The position numbers and the translations under genes were made by a program. Shown one piece after another: positions 27,516-34,936 of a stretch of DNA of 64,000 nucleotides. How positions within the stretch are numbered: position 1 is the first letter of the stretch; every line of letters starts with the position of its first letter. Origin of the DNA: an uncultured Christensenellaceae bacterium (GTDB lineage Bacteria; Bacillota; Clostridia; Christensenellales; CAG-314); contig CAJUIZ010000005.1 of the NCBI GenBank assembly GCA_910586625.1, forward strand, positions 85,058 to 149,057, read 5' to 3'. Under the pieces are notes generated by a model. That model was not told the origin of the DNA. It saw nothing but the letters and a program-made list of their open reading frames with translations, and did not search any database.

Positions 27516-28766
27516 ATGAACAAAATCGCAGTAGAAAACGTTGCTCTTGTTTACGTAGAGCTACCGACTTCGCGCCCCGAACAGGATTTGTACGAGCTTA
27601 GCGAGCTTATCGATACGGCGCAAGGAGACTTGAAGCTGACCGTTACGCAAAAACGCAACGTTGCCGATCCCAAAACCGTAGTAGGCAAGGGTAAATTGGA
27701 AGAAATCAAACGTTCTATCGTGCTTGCAGAGAATAAAATCGGTGTCGTTATTTTTTCGTGCCCGTTAAACGCCACGCAGCGCGCAACTCTCGGCAAGGAG
27801 CTGGAATGCGACGTTATAGACAAAATTGACCTTATTTTGGATATATTCGCGCTGCGCGCCACTTCCGCCGAAGGCAAAAGGCAGGTTGAGCTTGCGCAGC
27901 TGTCGTACAACTTGGCGACAAAACCGGAAGGCGACTTTTCTCGGCAGGGCGCGGGAATAGGCACGCGCGGACCGGGCGAAACCAAATTAGAAACAAACAA
28001 ACGCGCTGCGCGCAACAGAATGTACCGCTTGCGACAAGAGCTTGCGGAAATAGAAAAACACCGCGATTTAACGCGTAAAAAGCGCGAAACAAACGACGCA
28101 TTTACCGTAGCGTTAGTCGGATACACCAACGCAGGAAAATCTACGCTGTTTAACAGATTGACGCAGTCGGAAATTTATGCCGACGACAAATTGTTCGCTA
28201 CACTCGATACTACGGTCAGAAAGCTGACGTTGGATAACGGCGTTAGCGTTTTGCTATGCGACACCGTAGGATTCATTAACGAATTGCCGCACGCGCTTTT
28301 GAATGCTTTTAAGTCCACTCTCGAAGAAGCCACGCGCGCAGATTTGATAATAAACGTGTGCGACGCGTCGGACGAAAACGTTGTCAACCATATACGGGTT
28401 ACGGAACAAACGTTAGGCGAATTGGGCGTAAACGCCCCCATACTGCGAGTATACAACAAGTGCGATAAGCTTAGCGGCGACGAGAATCTATCTGACACTT
28501 TGACCGCCGATACGTCTACGCTTTTCGTATCGGCGCTTACAGGTAAAAATCTGGATTTACTGCTATACAAAATAAAAGAATACGTCCGTATGCAATACAC
28601 GACAATCAAATTACAAGTAAATCTTGGCGAAGCTGCAAAGCTTTTGGCTCGGCTGAACAAATATTCAGCCAAATGCAAAACGGAATACGACGATAATTAC
28701 GCTACTGTAACCGCAACCCTTGACAAGAAATACGTTAATTTGTTCATAGATTATATTGTAATATAA
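27516..28766 (+). CDS. hflX: GTPase HflX
   Basis: 416 residues. N-terminal HflX domain (about 1-180, with GRQGAGIGTRGPGETKLE-like GAGIGTRGPGETKLET), then a TRAFAC G domain with G1 GYTNAGKST (about 202), G3 DTVGFINELP and G4 NKCD. HflX binds the 50S subunit and splits stalled or hibernating 70S ribosomes, and is stress linked. It starts 2 bases after the recombinase stop with AAAAGGAG upstream, so the two genes are co-transcribed. Confidence 0.96.
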   Translation: MNKIAVENVALVYVELPTSRPEQDLYELSELIDTAQGDLKLTVTQKRNVADPKTVVGKGKLEEIKRSIVLAENKIGVVIFSCPLNATQRATLGKELECDVIDKIDLILDIFALRATSAEGKRQVELAQLSYNLATKPEGDFSRQGAGIGTRGPGETKLETNKRAARNRMYRLRQELAEIEKHRDLTRKKRETNDAFTVALVGYTNAGKSTLFNRLTQSEIYADDKLFATLDTTVRKLTLDNGVSVLLCDTVGFINELPHALLNAFKSTLEEATRADLIINVCDASDENVVNHIRVTEQTLGELGVNAPILRVYNKCDKLSGDENLSDTLTADTSTLFVSALTGKNLDLLLYKIKEYVRMQYTTIKLQVNLGEAAKLLARLNKYSAKCKTEYDDNYATVTATLDKKYVNLFIDYIVI

Positions 28767-28789
28767 GGCAAATATTGCCGCATTGTAAC

Positions 28790-28808
28790 CACTATTAGTG
28801 TAATAGTA
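28790..28808. promoter_or_regulatory. 19-bp palindrome (ACTAT-N9-ATAGT motif, copy 2)
   Basis: CACTATTAGTGTAATAGTA: perfect 7-base arms ACTATTA/TAATAGT around GTG, between hflX and lexA, 24 bases after the hflX stop and about 75 bases before the lexA -35 box. It is next to a direct repeat GTATATTTC at 28806-28814 and 28821-28829 and the palindrome TATTTCGAAATA at 28824-28835. Confidence 0.5.
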
Positions 28809-28883
28809 TATTTCAAAATGGTATATTTCGAAATAATAGACACATAAATGCCAACTATTTTAGAACAAAATTTTGATTATTTG

Positions 28884-28912
28884 TTGCAATTAGCGAACAA
28901 ACGTGCTATAAT
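28884..28912 (+). promoter_or_regulatory. SigA promoter of lexA, leaderless, with LexA box in the spacer
   Basis: TTGCAA at 28884-28889, 17-base spacer, TATAAT at 28907-28912, six bases, then ATG 28919. Inside the spacer, GAACAAACGTGC at 28895-28906 matches the Gram-positive LexA box GAAC-N4-GTTC except for one base, so LexA should repress its own promoter. There is no ribosome site before the ATG. Confidence 0.78.
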
Positions 28913-28918
28913 AACGGT

Positions 28919-29521
28919 ATGAAAAAAGGTGACAAAAGACTGGAAGAAATATACGAATATATTCAAAGATTTATCGACGAAAACAACTATTCTCCGTCGG
29001 TAAGAGAAATAGGCGAACGGTTCGACATCAAGTCAACTTCCACCGTACACTACTATCTCGAAAAAATGCGCGCTTCGGGACTGATAAGCCAAGATGCCAA
29101 CAAAAAACGCGCCGTGACGCTGAACAAGCCGAGATCCAAAAGCAATTACGTTCCGCTTGTAGGCAGAGTAAGCGCGGGCACGGGTATCCTTGCCGTGGAA
29201 AATATCGAAGGCGAATTTCCCGTTCCGCAGGATATGTTTGCGGGCGAAGACCTGTTTATGCTGCGCGTCGAAGGCTCCAGCATGATAAACGCGGGCATTG
29301 CAAACGGCGATACGGTTATAGTCCACTCGCAAAGCTCGGCGGAAATAGGAGAAATCGTCGTTGCGTTTTGGCAGGATAAAGCCACCGTCAAACGTCTGCA
29401 AGCCGTTGCGCCGTCGCTTGTGTTACATCCCGAAAACGACGAAATGGATGATATAGTTATTTCCTATCAGGACGAACCCGTAATTCTGGGCAAAGTAATA
29501 GGCTGTATCAAAAAGTTCTGA
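28919..29521 (+). CDS. lexA: SOS repressor LexA
   Basis: 200 residues. N-terminal winged helix (about 1-70, NNYSPSVREIGERFDIKSTST), the self-cleavage site Ala86-Gly87 in RVSAGTGI, and the peptidase domain with catalytic Ser121 in EGSSMINAG and Lys158 in ATVKRLQ. It represses SOS genes and cleaves itself on contact with RecA filaments; recA is about 8.6 kb downstream on the other strand. Its own promoter carries a LexA-box-like site, which supports autoregulation. An AAAGGTG sequence right after the start is inside the gene and cannot serve a nearby alternative start. Confidence 0.97.
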   Translation: MKKGDKRLEEIYEYIQRFIDENNYSPSVREIGERFDIKSTSTVHYYLEKMRASGLISQDANKKRAVTLNKPRSKSNYVPLVGRVSAGTGILAVENIEGEFPVPQDMFAGEDLFMLRVEGSSMINAGIANGDTVIVHSQSSAEIGEIVVAFWQDKATVKRLQAVAPSLVLHPENDEMDDIVISYQDEPVILGKVIGCIKKF

Positions 29522-29674
29522 TATCCGTTCTTTTAGTGTATTGTTGTCGAAAATGAGCGACCTGCTAAATCAATAGTCGTGTCACCAAATCATACGCACA
29601 CAGTACAATCGGCGATATAAACTGCCATATAAAATTCACTATCAAAACCCGAATTTGTTCTGGGGGGGGGTACG

Positions 29675-30404
29675 TTGAAAAAGTTACATACATACGGCTA
29701 CTATTGGTGTTTTTACTTGCCGCCTGACATTTTTGGTCGGATGCGACGAATTTGAAAGCGACCGCGCGGACGGATTGGAAATATAACTACTGCGAAGCAA
29801 AACGGATGATTGCCGCAGTAGGCGAATACGAGCAGGACGGTGACCTGAATAATACGGATATAATTTCCCCGATACATTCAAGGGCTGCACAGTAACGTCG
29901 CCGAGCGAATGGATTTACCCCGCCGGACCGAGCTATGCATTCGCGCTACTGCTGTACAAGGTTTTTGAAAAAGAGACGATAAACGGCAATTGTTATAATT
30001 TCGGCAGAAAAGCAAATACTCAAAGTGATTTCGAAGCGGAAATTAAACGAGAATTGAAGTCGGAAAGCGTTGAAATTAAAGACGACCTTGTGTTCAACCT
30101 GCATATCGGCGCTAATTTACGCGAGCTTGGCGAGCCGCTCGAACAAGCCGTCGGCTCTATCGGCAGCGATAGGAGCTTCCGTATCTTTATCTATTACAAG
30201 GATGAAGCGCAGACATATCAGGCATATGCGGTAAGCTTATTCGTTACGGTGGACGAAAACAACCGATACTTCTACTCCGACGAGTTAGGCAGAATGTACT
30301 ACAAGGATACAAATAAGCTTGTGGACGCATTCTTCTACCGCAATCGAGAAAGCTTTCCCGAAAACAGTCTGCCAAAATATCCAAATTTAACCGATATCGT
30401 ATAA
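29675..30404 (+). pseudogene. Decayed lipoprotein gene with several frameshifts
   Basis: Joining frames gives a lipoprotein: TTG 29675 (MKK), a hydrophobic signal (RLLLVFLLAA, then LTFLVGC with a lipobox Cys at about 29742-29744), a spacer DEFESDRADG, then WKYNYCEAKRM and on, and a long open C-terminal frame from about 29853 to TAA 30404 (YNFPDTFKGC, EWIYPAGPSYAFALLLYKVF, FRIFIYYKDEAQTYQAYAVS). At least three frame changes are needed, near 29690-29722, 29776 and 29857. I recognise no family. The start follows a run of nine G at 29662-29670. The last 116 codons remain open, so a shortened protein from TTG 30054 cannot be excluded, and sequencing error in the G-rich start is possible. Confidence 0.6.
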
Positions 30405-30426
30405 AAACGGTTATAACCGCACAATG

Positions 30427-30458
30427 AAACCGCAAGTATGTCATACTTGCGGTTTTTT
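30427..30458 (+). terminator. Rho-independent terminator after the decayed lipoprotein gene
   Basis: Arms AAACCGCAAGTATG (30427-30440) and CATACTTGCGGTTT (30442-30455) are perfectly complementary and are followed by a T run. The intact terminator suggests the upstream gene was active recently. Confidence 0.88.
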
Positions 30459-30479
30459 CGTACAAGGTTCGAATACGGT

Positions 30480-30737
30480 ACTTACTTAACCGAACAGGTT
30501 TGATTCTGCAAGGTTTTGGCGGCGTTATGCGCAGTAATACTGCGGCAATGTCTTGCTCGCAGTACGTTCGAGTTCCGCCACAACTGCTACGCACCGAAGA
30601 AGCGGAACTTGTGCGGGGCAGACATTATTGCAGAACGAAACGTACCGAAAGCTCGACGCTCGGGTGCCATTGTCCGTTGGCTGTCGACGGGCTGCTTACA
30701 TGCACGTAACCGCTACGCCCAAGCACAAACCGTAAAA
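30480..30737. other. GC-rich intergenic block with local inverted repeats, no confident gene
   Basis: The block is visibly richer in G and C than the other intergenic DNA here. It holds the perfect palindrome GCAGTAATACTGC at 30531-30543, arms AGTTCCGC (30571-30578) and GCGGAACT (30602-30609), and a looser pair GTACGTTC / GAACG-aaa-CGTAC. Open frames on both strands are short, lack ribosome sites and look unlike proteins. It could be a structured RNA, a repeat element, or a fossil gene. Confidence 0.3.
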
Positions 30738-31490
30738 CTAAATATCTTTCAAAAAATCGTACTCTTCGAGCTGCTTACGATAGTCTTCGTATCGCGGCAA
30801 AAGATTGGAAATATAATTCCAAAAATTTTCGTCGTGGGTCGGAATATAAAAATGCGCGAACGCATGCGCAATAAGATAAGTGCGCAGATTCAGCGGCAAC
30901 TGCGTTATTCGGTAATCCACGCACAGTATACGCTGCGTAGCGAGTGAGCACTTTACCCAACCTTCGGAAACATCCTTAAACTCTATTTTCGACGGACACA
31001 GCGACGCGCTTGAGCCGAAGGAAGATACTTCGCTTGCAACGTATAAGCCTGCCATTTTGCGTAGGAACGCTTTGATAGCCTTGACGCGCGATTCTCTGTC
31101 GGCAAAAGACTTTTCGCTGATAAATAGCGACGAGCCTTCCAAATAGGTTTTATTGGACATACTTTTTACCACGTCCACCACGTCGCCCATAATTACGGTT
31201 TTTTTACCGGCAAAAATCTCTTTGATAACCTGACTGTCTATTTCTCTTTCCGTCCGACGCGCCAAGGTACGCGCCTTATTTAACGGTTCACAAGGCGCTT
31301 GCGTTTGAATTTTTTCCGCTTGTTTGGAATCGTCTTTTTCTTTCTTGGCGTTTATCCAAGCGGAGTTTTCTTCTATAATTTTGCGCAAACGCTTGCGCGT
31401 CACAAAAAAATTTGCTACGACGTTGAGCATTCCGTTATCGTATTTAATTTTCACTATGTTTTTAAGCGTACGCGTGACTACAACCTTCAT
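30738..31490 (-). CDS. YgjP-like (DUF45) metallopeptidase-fold protein lacking the catalytic Glu
   Basis: 250 residues from ATG 31490; an in-frame ATG at 31523 would add 11. The layout fits YgjP/WLM-type proteins: an N-terminal strand-rich part (VVVTRTLKNIVKIKYDNG, RKIIEENSAWINAKK), a lysine-rich middle, and a C-terminal zinc region. Where the family has HELAH followed by a later His, this protein reads HAFAHFYIPTHDENFW: both zinc His (about 209, 213) and the third His (219) are kept, but Glu is Ala (codon GCG). It may bind metal without cutting peptides. A TATAAT box at 31498-31503 lies seven bases from the ATG, so the mRNA may be leaderless. It is convergent to nothing on its 3' side and divergent from padR. 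Confidence 0.75.
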   Translation of the reverse strand: MKVVVTRTLKNIVKIKYDNGMLNVVANFFVTRKRLRKIIEENSAWINAKKEKDDSKQAEKIQTQAPCEPLNKARTLARRTEREIDSQVIKEIFAGKKTVIMGDVVDVVKSMSNKTYLEGSSLFISEKSFADRESRVKAIKAFLRKMAGLYVASEVSSFGSSASLCPSKIEFKDVSEGWVKCSLATQRILCVDYRITQLPLNLRTYLIAHAFAHFYIPTHDENFWNYISNLLPRYEDYRKQLEEYDFLKDI

Positions 31491-31579
31491 AAAGACAATT
31501 ATAAACCCAAACGGATTGCACATAACTGTCTATATATGCTAATATTACCGTTTTACTGTCGATTAAGACGTTTATCGGC

Positions 31580-31598
31580 TACTATGTCAGTAATAGTA
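31580..31598. promoter_or_regulatory. 19-bp near-palindrome (ACTAT-N9-ATAGT motif, copy 3) before padR
   Basis: TACTATGTCAGTAATAGTA, ending 10 bases upstream of the padR -35 box and 90 bases from the divergent YgjP-like start. Six bases at each end are a perfect inverted repeat. Confidence 0.5.
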
Positions 31599-31608
31599 TT
31601 ATAAATTA

Positions 31609-31637
31609 TTGACAAAATTGCGCTAATATTCTACAAT
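31609..31637 (+). promoter_or_regulatory. SigA promoter of the padR-like gene
   Basis: Consensus TTGACA at 31609-31614, 17-base spacer, TACAAT at 31632-31637. The start codon is about 27 bases downstream with a strong AAAGGAGG ribosome site between. Confidence 0.85.
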
Positions 31638-31664
31638 TATCGCAAAGGAGGCAAGCTATTTGCT

Positions 31665-33032
31665 ATGAGCGGAGATTTCACCTTTTTGAAAGGAAACATC
31701 GAAACGATTATACTGTGTTCGCTGTACAACAACGATAAATACGGCTACGAAATAGCTAAAGAAATAAAAGAACGTACTTCTAATAAGTACGAAATTAAGC
31801 AACCTACGCTCTACTCCTACTTGAAACGATTAGAAGAAGACGATCTCATCGTATCCTATTGGGGAGAAAACTCCAACGGCGGCCGCAGACGGTATTACAA
31901 ACTGACAAAAACGGGCAAATCCAATTGCGAGCAGTTTATTTCCGAATGGCAATATCAACGCTCGGTTTTAAGCGACTTGGTTGACGGAACTGCCGAAGGC
32001 ACGGAAATAAAACAGGAAGATGCCACCCCGCTGTTCGGTCGAAGATCTCCCAAAAAAGAACGTAAAAGCGCGTTCAAGTCCGCAATAGACGAGCAGGACG
32101 AAATAGCGAGACGTTTGAGCGAGCTTATGGAACAGCAAAACGACGACGTAGCTTCCAACGAAGAACAGCAACAAGCCGAACAACAGGAGTCTGTTTCCGC
32201 AGCCGCAACTCAAAGCGAAGAAACCGAGACAACCGCTACCGCTTTCACCGCTACGGAAGCCCGGCAGAATACAGCCGCGGAAACGCGTCAGATATCATTG
32301 GAAGAATACGAACAAGCGCGAGCCAGATTCGAAGTAAATCAGGATAACGCCGACGTATTTTTACAGAATTTCGAAGAACGCGCAAAAGAAGTATCCGAAA
32401 GAGAACCGTCCGAGCAACAGGAAGGCGAAAATTACCAACACGTTTTAATGGGCGTATTAGGCGACCAGTTAGAAGAAATGCGGGAAACGTCGCAAAACGA
32501 CGCGCACCGCTCCGCCTACTACAACGAACAGCCGTTGGGATTGGAAGACGTTGCCGACAGCCTTGCAAAAGAAGGAATACGCATACGCATTTACAATCAT
32601 GCGACTGCGGTTTACAAGTCCAAAATGCTCATACCGCTGTCAAAGGTGCTGTGCCAAACGGCTTGGATTGCATACGCAGTGGCGTTTATTTATTACGGAA
32701 TTTTGGCGTTGACGTCTATTTCCGTTAAAAATTGGTCTCCGTTTATAATAACCGTGGGAGCACTGCTTATTATACCGATCGGATTCTCGATAAACGCCAT
32801 TATCGACCCTACAAGACGGGATAAGCCCGCATTCAACTTCAAGGTCGCAATTATAACTACAGCCGTTATAGGCGCAATTATAGTGCTTGCAGCCGTCGGA
32901 TTCAGCGCCATAGCAAATACGGAATTTTCCAACTACGTGGCCGTATCTCAACAAATACTGATACCGCTGGGAATAGCTCTATTGCTGCCGATTTCAATAT
33001 TGGTTTACAATTTGTTTTACAAAAGATATTAA
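31665..33032 (+). CDS. PadR-family regulator fused to a four-helix membrane domain
   Basis: 455 residues. Residues 1-110 are a PadR winged helix (SLYNNDKYGYEIAKEIKERT, QPTLYSYLKRLEEDDLIVSYW, GGRRRYYKLT). Residues 110-320 are a long, charged linker rich in Gln, Glu and Ala with no globular signature. Residues 321-455 hold four transmembrane helices (about 328-350, 358-380, 391-413, 428-450) with loops VKNWSPF and DPTRRDKPAFNFK. Ordinary PadR repressors are 100-190 residues and soluble, so this is a membrane-anchored DNA-binding protein. Ligand and targets are unknown. Strong promoter and ribosome site; a good terminator follows, so it is a single-gene unit. Confidence 0.88.
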   Translation: MSGDFTFLKGNIETIILCSLYNNDKYGYEIAKEIKERTSNKYEIKQPTLYSYLKRLEEDDLIVSYWGENSNGGRRRYYKLTKTGKSNCEQFISEWQYQRSVLSDLVDGTAEGTEIKQEDATPLFGRRSPKKERKSAFKSAIDEQDEIARRLSELMEQQNDDVASNEEQQQAEQQESVSAAATQSEETETTATAFTATEARQNTAAETRQISLEEYEQARARFEVNQDNADVFLQNFEERAKEVSEREPSEQQEGENYQHVLMGVLGDQLEEMRETSQNDAHRSAYYNEQPLGLEDVADSLAKEGIRIRIYNHATAVYKSKMLIPLSKVLCQTAWIAYAVAFIYYGILALTSISVKNWSPFIITVGALLIIPIGFSINAIIDPTRRDKPAFNFKVAIITTAVIGAIIVLAAVGFSAIANTEFSNYVAVSQQILIPLGIALLLPISILVYNLFYKRY

Positions 33033-33045
33033 AAACGCTTAAAAT

Positions 33046-33083
33046 AAAAGGTATCGGGCCAACAAGCCCCGATACCTTTTTAC
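33046..33083 (+). terminator. Rho-independent terminator after the padR-like gene
   Basis: AAAAGGTATCGGG (33046-33058) pairs with CCCGATACCTTTT (33068-33080), followed by further T. The hairpin also has an A run on its 5' side, so it may act on both strands. Confidence 0.88.
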
Positions 33084-33241
33084 TATACTTTACACTGCAA
33101 GACCGCATCTTTACGGACGCTTGATTTTTGCAAAACAGACGGTAAAAGATTGACCGCGGCAAATTATGCAAAATAACGCGAATAGAAAAAGCATACCATA
33201 ACGTTTCCCAACTTGTTTGCATATTCCGTTTGCAATTTCTG

Positions 33242-34174
33242 CTACAATCGCTTCGATAATTGCAGCGATTGGTTTACGACATTTTTGACGTTCTCGTACG
33301 AACAGTCTTTCAAAAATCGACCGACGGGCATATAGCGTACTTTTTCGATACGTTCTTCGCTTGGTTTCGGTTTGCGTTCGCTTTGTATTTCGAGCAAAAC
33401 GGGCGTTATCGTTTTGCAAATTTTGCGACCGTCGGGGGTAGTAAAGCGCACTTCGAAGGGATCGAGAACAGCCGTTACTTCGTCTGCGCCGACTTGAACG
33501 CCCGTTTCTTCCGCGCATTCTCGTATTGCGGCGTCCATAGCAGTTTCGCCCGCTTCGATATGCCCCTTGGGGCATGAAAGCGCCGTATTGCCATAGACGT
33601 TTTCCAACGTGGCGAGTATTTTGTCTTTGCATAACACCACCGCCATTGCGCTGTATTCGCGAAAAACATCCGTGTTGGTGTCGAACCAAAATAATTTTTT
33701 ATCCGCTATATCGCGCTCATATACGCCGCCGTTTTTGGCAATAACCCGCTGCGAAGCATAATTGTCCAAATCGGCAGTCAACAGTACCTTGTCCATTCCC
33801 ATACGCCAAGCCTTTAACAAGCACAGGCGTAAACCTTCGGTTGCGTATCCCTTTCCGCGCTCCCACGGCGCAACGCCGTAACCGATATGCCCTGCATAGG
33901 TTAAAATCGTTTCGTTATCTTTATAACGCAAATTGATTGCGCCGACAATTCGCTCATCATCGATAATCAAAAAATACTTTGCCGGCACGAAACCTTGCGG
34001 GCACGTCTCCTGCCTGTTCATAGCATTGACTTCCCGCCAAAATTCCGCAAATGGCAAATTGCGGCTGTTAAGTCCGAAAGGGATTTTCTCGCTTCCGCAT
34101 TCCGCCTTGTAACGACGCTCGAAGGCCGTAAACGCCTGTTCGTCTGTCGGTTCCAATTCTTTGAGTCGCACCAT
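33242..34174 (-). CDS. GNAT acetyltransferase-Nudix hydrolase fusion
   Basis: 310 residues in one frame. Residues 1-165 are a GNAT domain like those of RimJ/RimL type (acetyl-CoA loop ERGKGYATEG at 105-114, then LTADLDNYASQRVIAKNGG). Residues 172-310 are a Nudix domain with an intact Nudix box, G204-x5-E-x7-REC-x-EE-x-GV (GHIEAGETAMDAAIRECAEE), which hydrolyses nucleoside diphosphate-linked compounds or capped substrates. The two activities are rarely joined; the substrates are unknown. AAAGGAG precedes the ATG. It follows rnhA by 26 bases on the same strand and ends about 160 bases before the padR terminator. Confidence 0.88.
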   Translation of the reverse strand: MVRLKELEPTDEQAFTAFERRYKAECGSEKIPFGLNSRNLPFAEFWREVNAMNRQETCPQGFVPAKYFLIIDDERIVGAINLRYKDNETILTYAGHIGYGVAPWERGKGYATEGLRLCLLKAWRMGMDKVLLTADLDNYASQRVIAKNGGVYERDIADKKLFWFDTNTDVFREYSAMAVVLCKDKILATLENVYGNTALSCPKGHIEAGETAMDAAIRECAEETGVQVGADEVTAVLDPFEVRFTTPDGRKICKTITPVLLEIQSERKPKPSEERIEKVRYMPVGRFLKDCSYENVKNVVNQSLQLSKRL

Positions 34175-34200
34175 AGATACTATTTCTCCTTTGCAATGCG

Positions 34201-34671
34201 CTATTTGCCGTTTTCGGTATTTTCCTGAATAATCTTTTGATACCGTTCAACTTCGCCGCGCGCCAGTTCGTCGCAGCGTTCGTTCAATTCCACGTCGGCA
34301 TGTCCCTTGACCTTTATAAAGGTTACGCTGTGCTTGTTTACTTCGTACAGTAGCGCGCGCCACAAATCGACGTTTTTAACTTCGCCCTTGGATGCGGTTT
34401 TCCAATTATTGTTTTGCCAAGAAGTTAGCCAATCCTTATTGAAAGCGTCGACTATATACTGCGAATCGCTGTATATTTCGCATTCGCAACGTTGATTTAG
34501 ACATCTTAACGCCTGAATAACGGCAAACAATTCCATACGATTATTTGTTGTTGCCTTGTCGTAGCCGCTTATTTCCTTTTTTACGCCGTTATATAAAAGT
34601 ACGGCCCCCCAACCGCCTATGCCCGGGTTGCCCGAACACGCGCCGTCGGTATATATAATAACCTTTTTCAC
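34201..34671 (-). CDS. rnhA: Ribonuclease HI
   Basis: 156 residues from GTG 34671 with AGGTG upstream. The catalytic acidic residues are in YTDGACSGNPGIGGWG (Asp), NRMELFAVIQAL (Glu), IYSDSQYIVDAF (Asp) and the C-terminal Asp in ERCDELARGE, with the flexible-loop His in KGHADVELN. It degrades the RNA strand of RNA-DNA hybrids, as in R-loops and primers. It lies downstream of tRNA-Trp on the same strand, beyond the tRNA terminator, and shares a transcript with the GNAT-Nudix gene. Direct repeats lie in its leader. Confidence 0.96.
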   Translation of the reverse strand: MKKVIIYTDGACSGNPGIGGWGAVLLYNGVKKEISGYDKATTNNRMELFAVIQALRCLNQRCECEIYSDSQYIVDAFNKDWLTSWQNNNWKTASKGEVKNVDLWRALLYEVNKHSVTFIKVKGHADVELNERCDELARGEVERYQKIIQENTENGK

Positions 34672-34678
34672 AATTCAC

Positions 34679-34719
34679 CTGTATTAGTAACATTTTTGGT
34701 AACATTTCGCTGTATTAGT
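34679..34719. repeat. Direct repeats in the rnhA leader
   Basis: CTGTATTAGT occurs at 34679-34688 and again at 34710-34719, exactly 31 bases (about three helical turns) apart; between them GTAACATTT occurs twice (34687-34695, 34699-34707). The downstream copy overlaps the rnhA ribosome site on the minus strand. Confidence 0.5.
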
Positions 34720-34763
34720 GGTCATAAGCAGCAAAAATATGCCGTTATTTCAGCATAAATATA

Positions 34764-34808
34764 TAAAAACAGGGCAAAAAACGTTGTTTTTGTCGTTTTT
34801 GCCCTGTT
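34764..34808 (-). terminator. Terminator of tRNA-Trp
   Basis: On the minus strand AACAGGGCAAAAACG pairs with CGTTTTTTGCCCTGTT across a short loop and is followed by a T run, immediately after the tRNA CCA end. Confidence 0.8.
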
Positions 34809-34882
34809 GGCAGGGGAGACGCGATTCGAACACGCAACCGGCGGTTTTGGAGACCGCTGCTCTACCGTTGAGCCACTCCCCT
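34808..34882 (-). tRNA. tRNA-Trp (CCA anticodon)
   Basis: Read on the minus strand, the acceptor stem AGGGGAG (34882-34876) pairs with CTCCCCT; the discriminator is G and CCA is encoded (34810-34808). The D arm is GCTCAACGGTAGAGC, the anticodon stem-loop GCGGT-CTCCAAA-ACCGC has anticodon CCA for Trp, and the T arm has GTTCGAATC. All four arms fold. A consensus SigA promoter lies about 40 bases upstream. Confidence 0.97.
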
Positions 34883-34907
34883 AAATATACGATATTACGT
34901 TGTACGC

Positions 34908-34936
34908 TTGCAAAACCATTGCTTTAATATTATAAT
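34908..34936 (+). promoter_or_regulatory. SigA promoter for the orphan gene at 35038, facing the tRNA promoter
   Basis: TTGCAA at 34908-34913, 17-base spacer, TATAAT at 34931-34936. The -10 boxes of the two directions share four bases (34931-34934), making a symmetric bidirectional promoter. Confidence 0.7.

Noticed and set aside
30516..30947. 143-codon frame on the plus strand over the GC-rich block
   Set aside because: It overlaps the YgjP-like gene on the other strand, has no ribosome site, and its composition is not protein-like.
33083..33241. Short hydrophobic frame after the GNAT-Nudix gene on the minus strand
   Set aside because: Twenty-seven codons without a ribosome site; likely the trailing mRNA.
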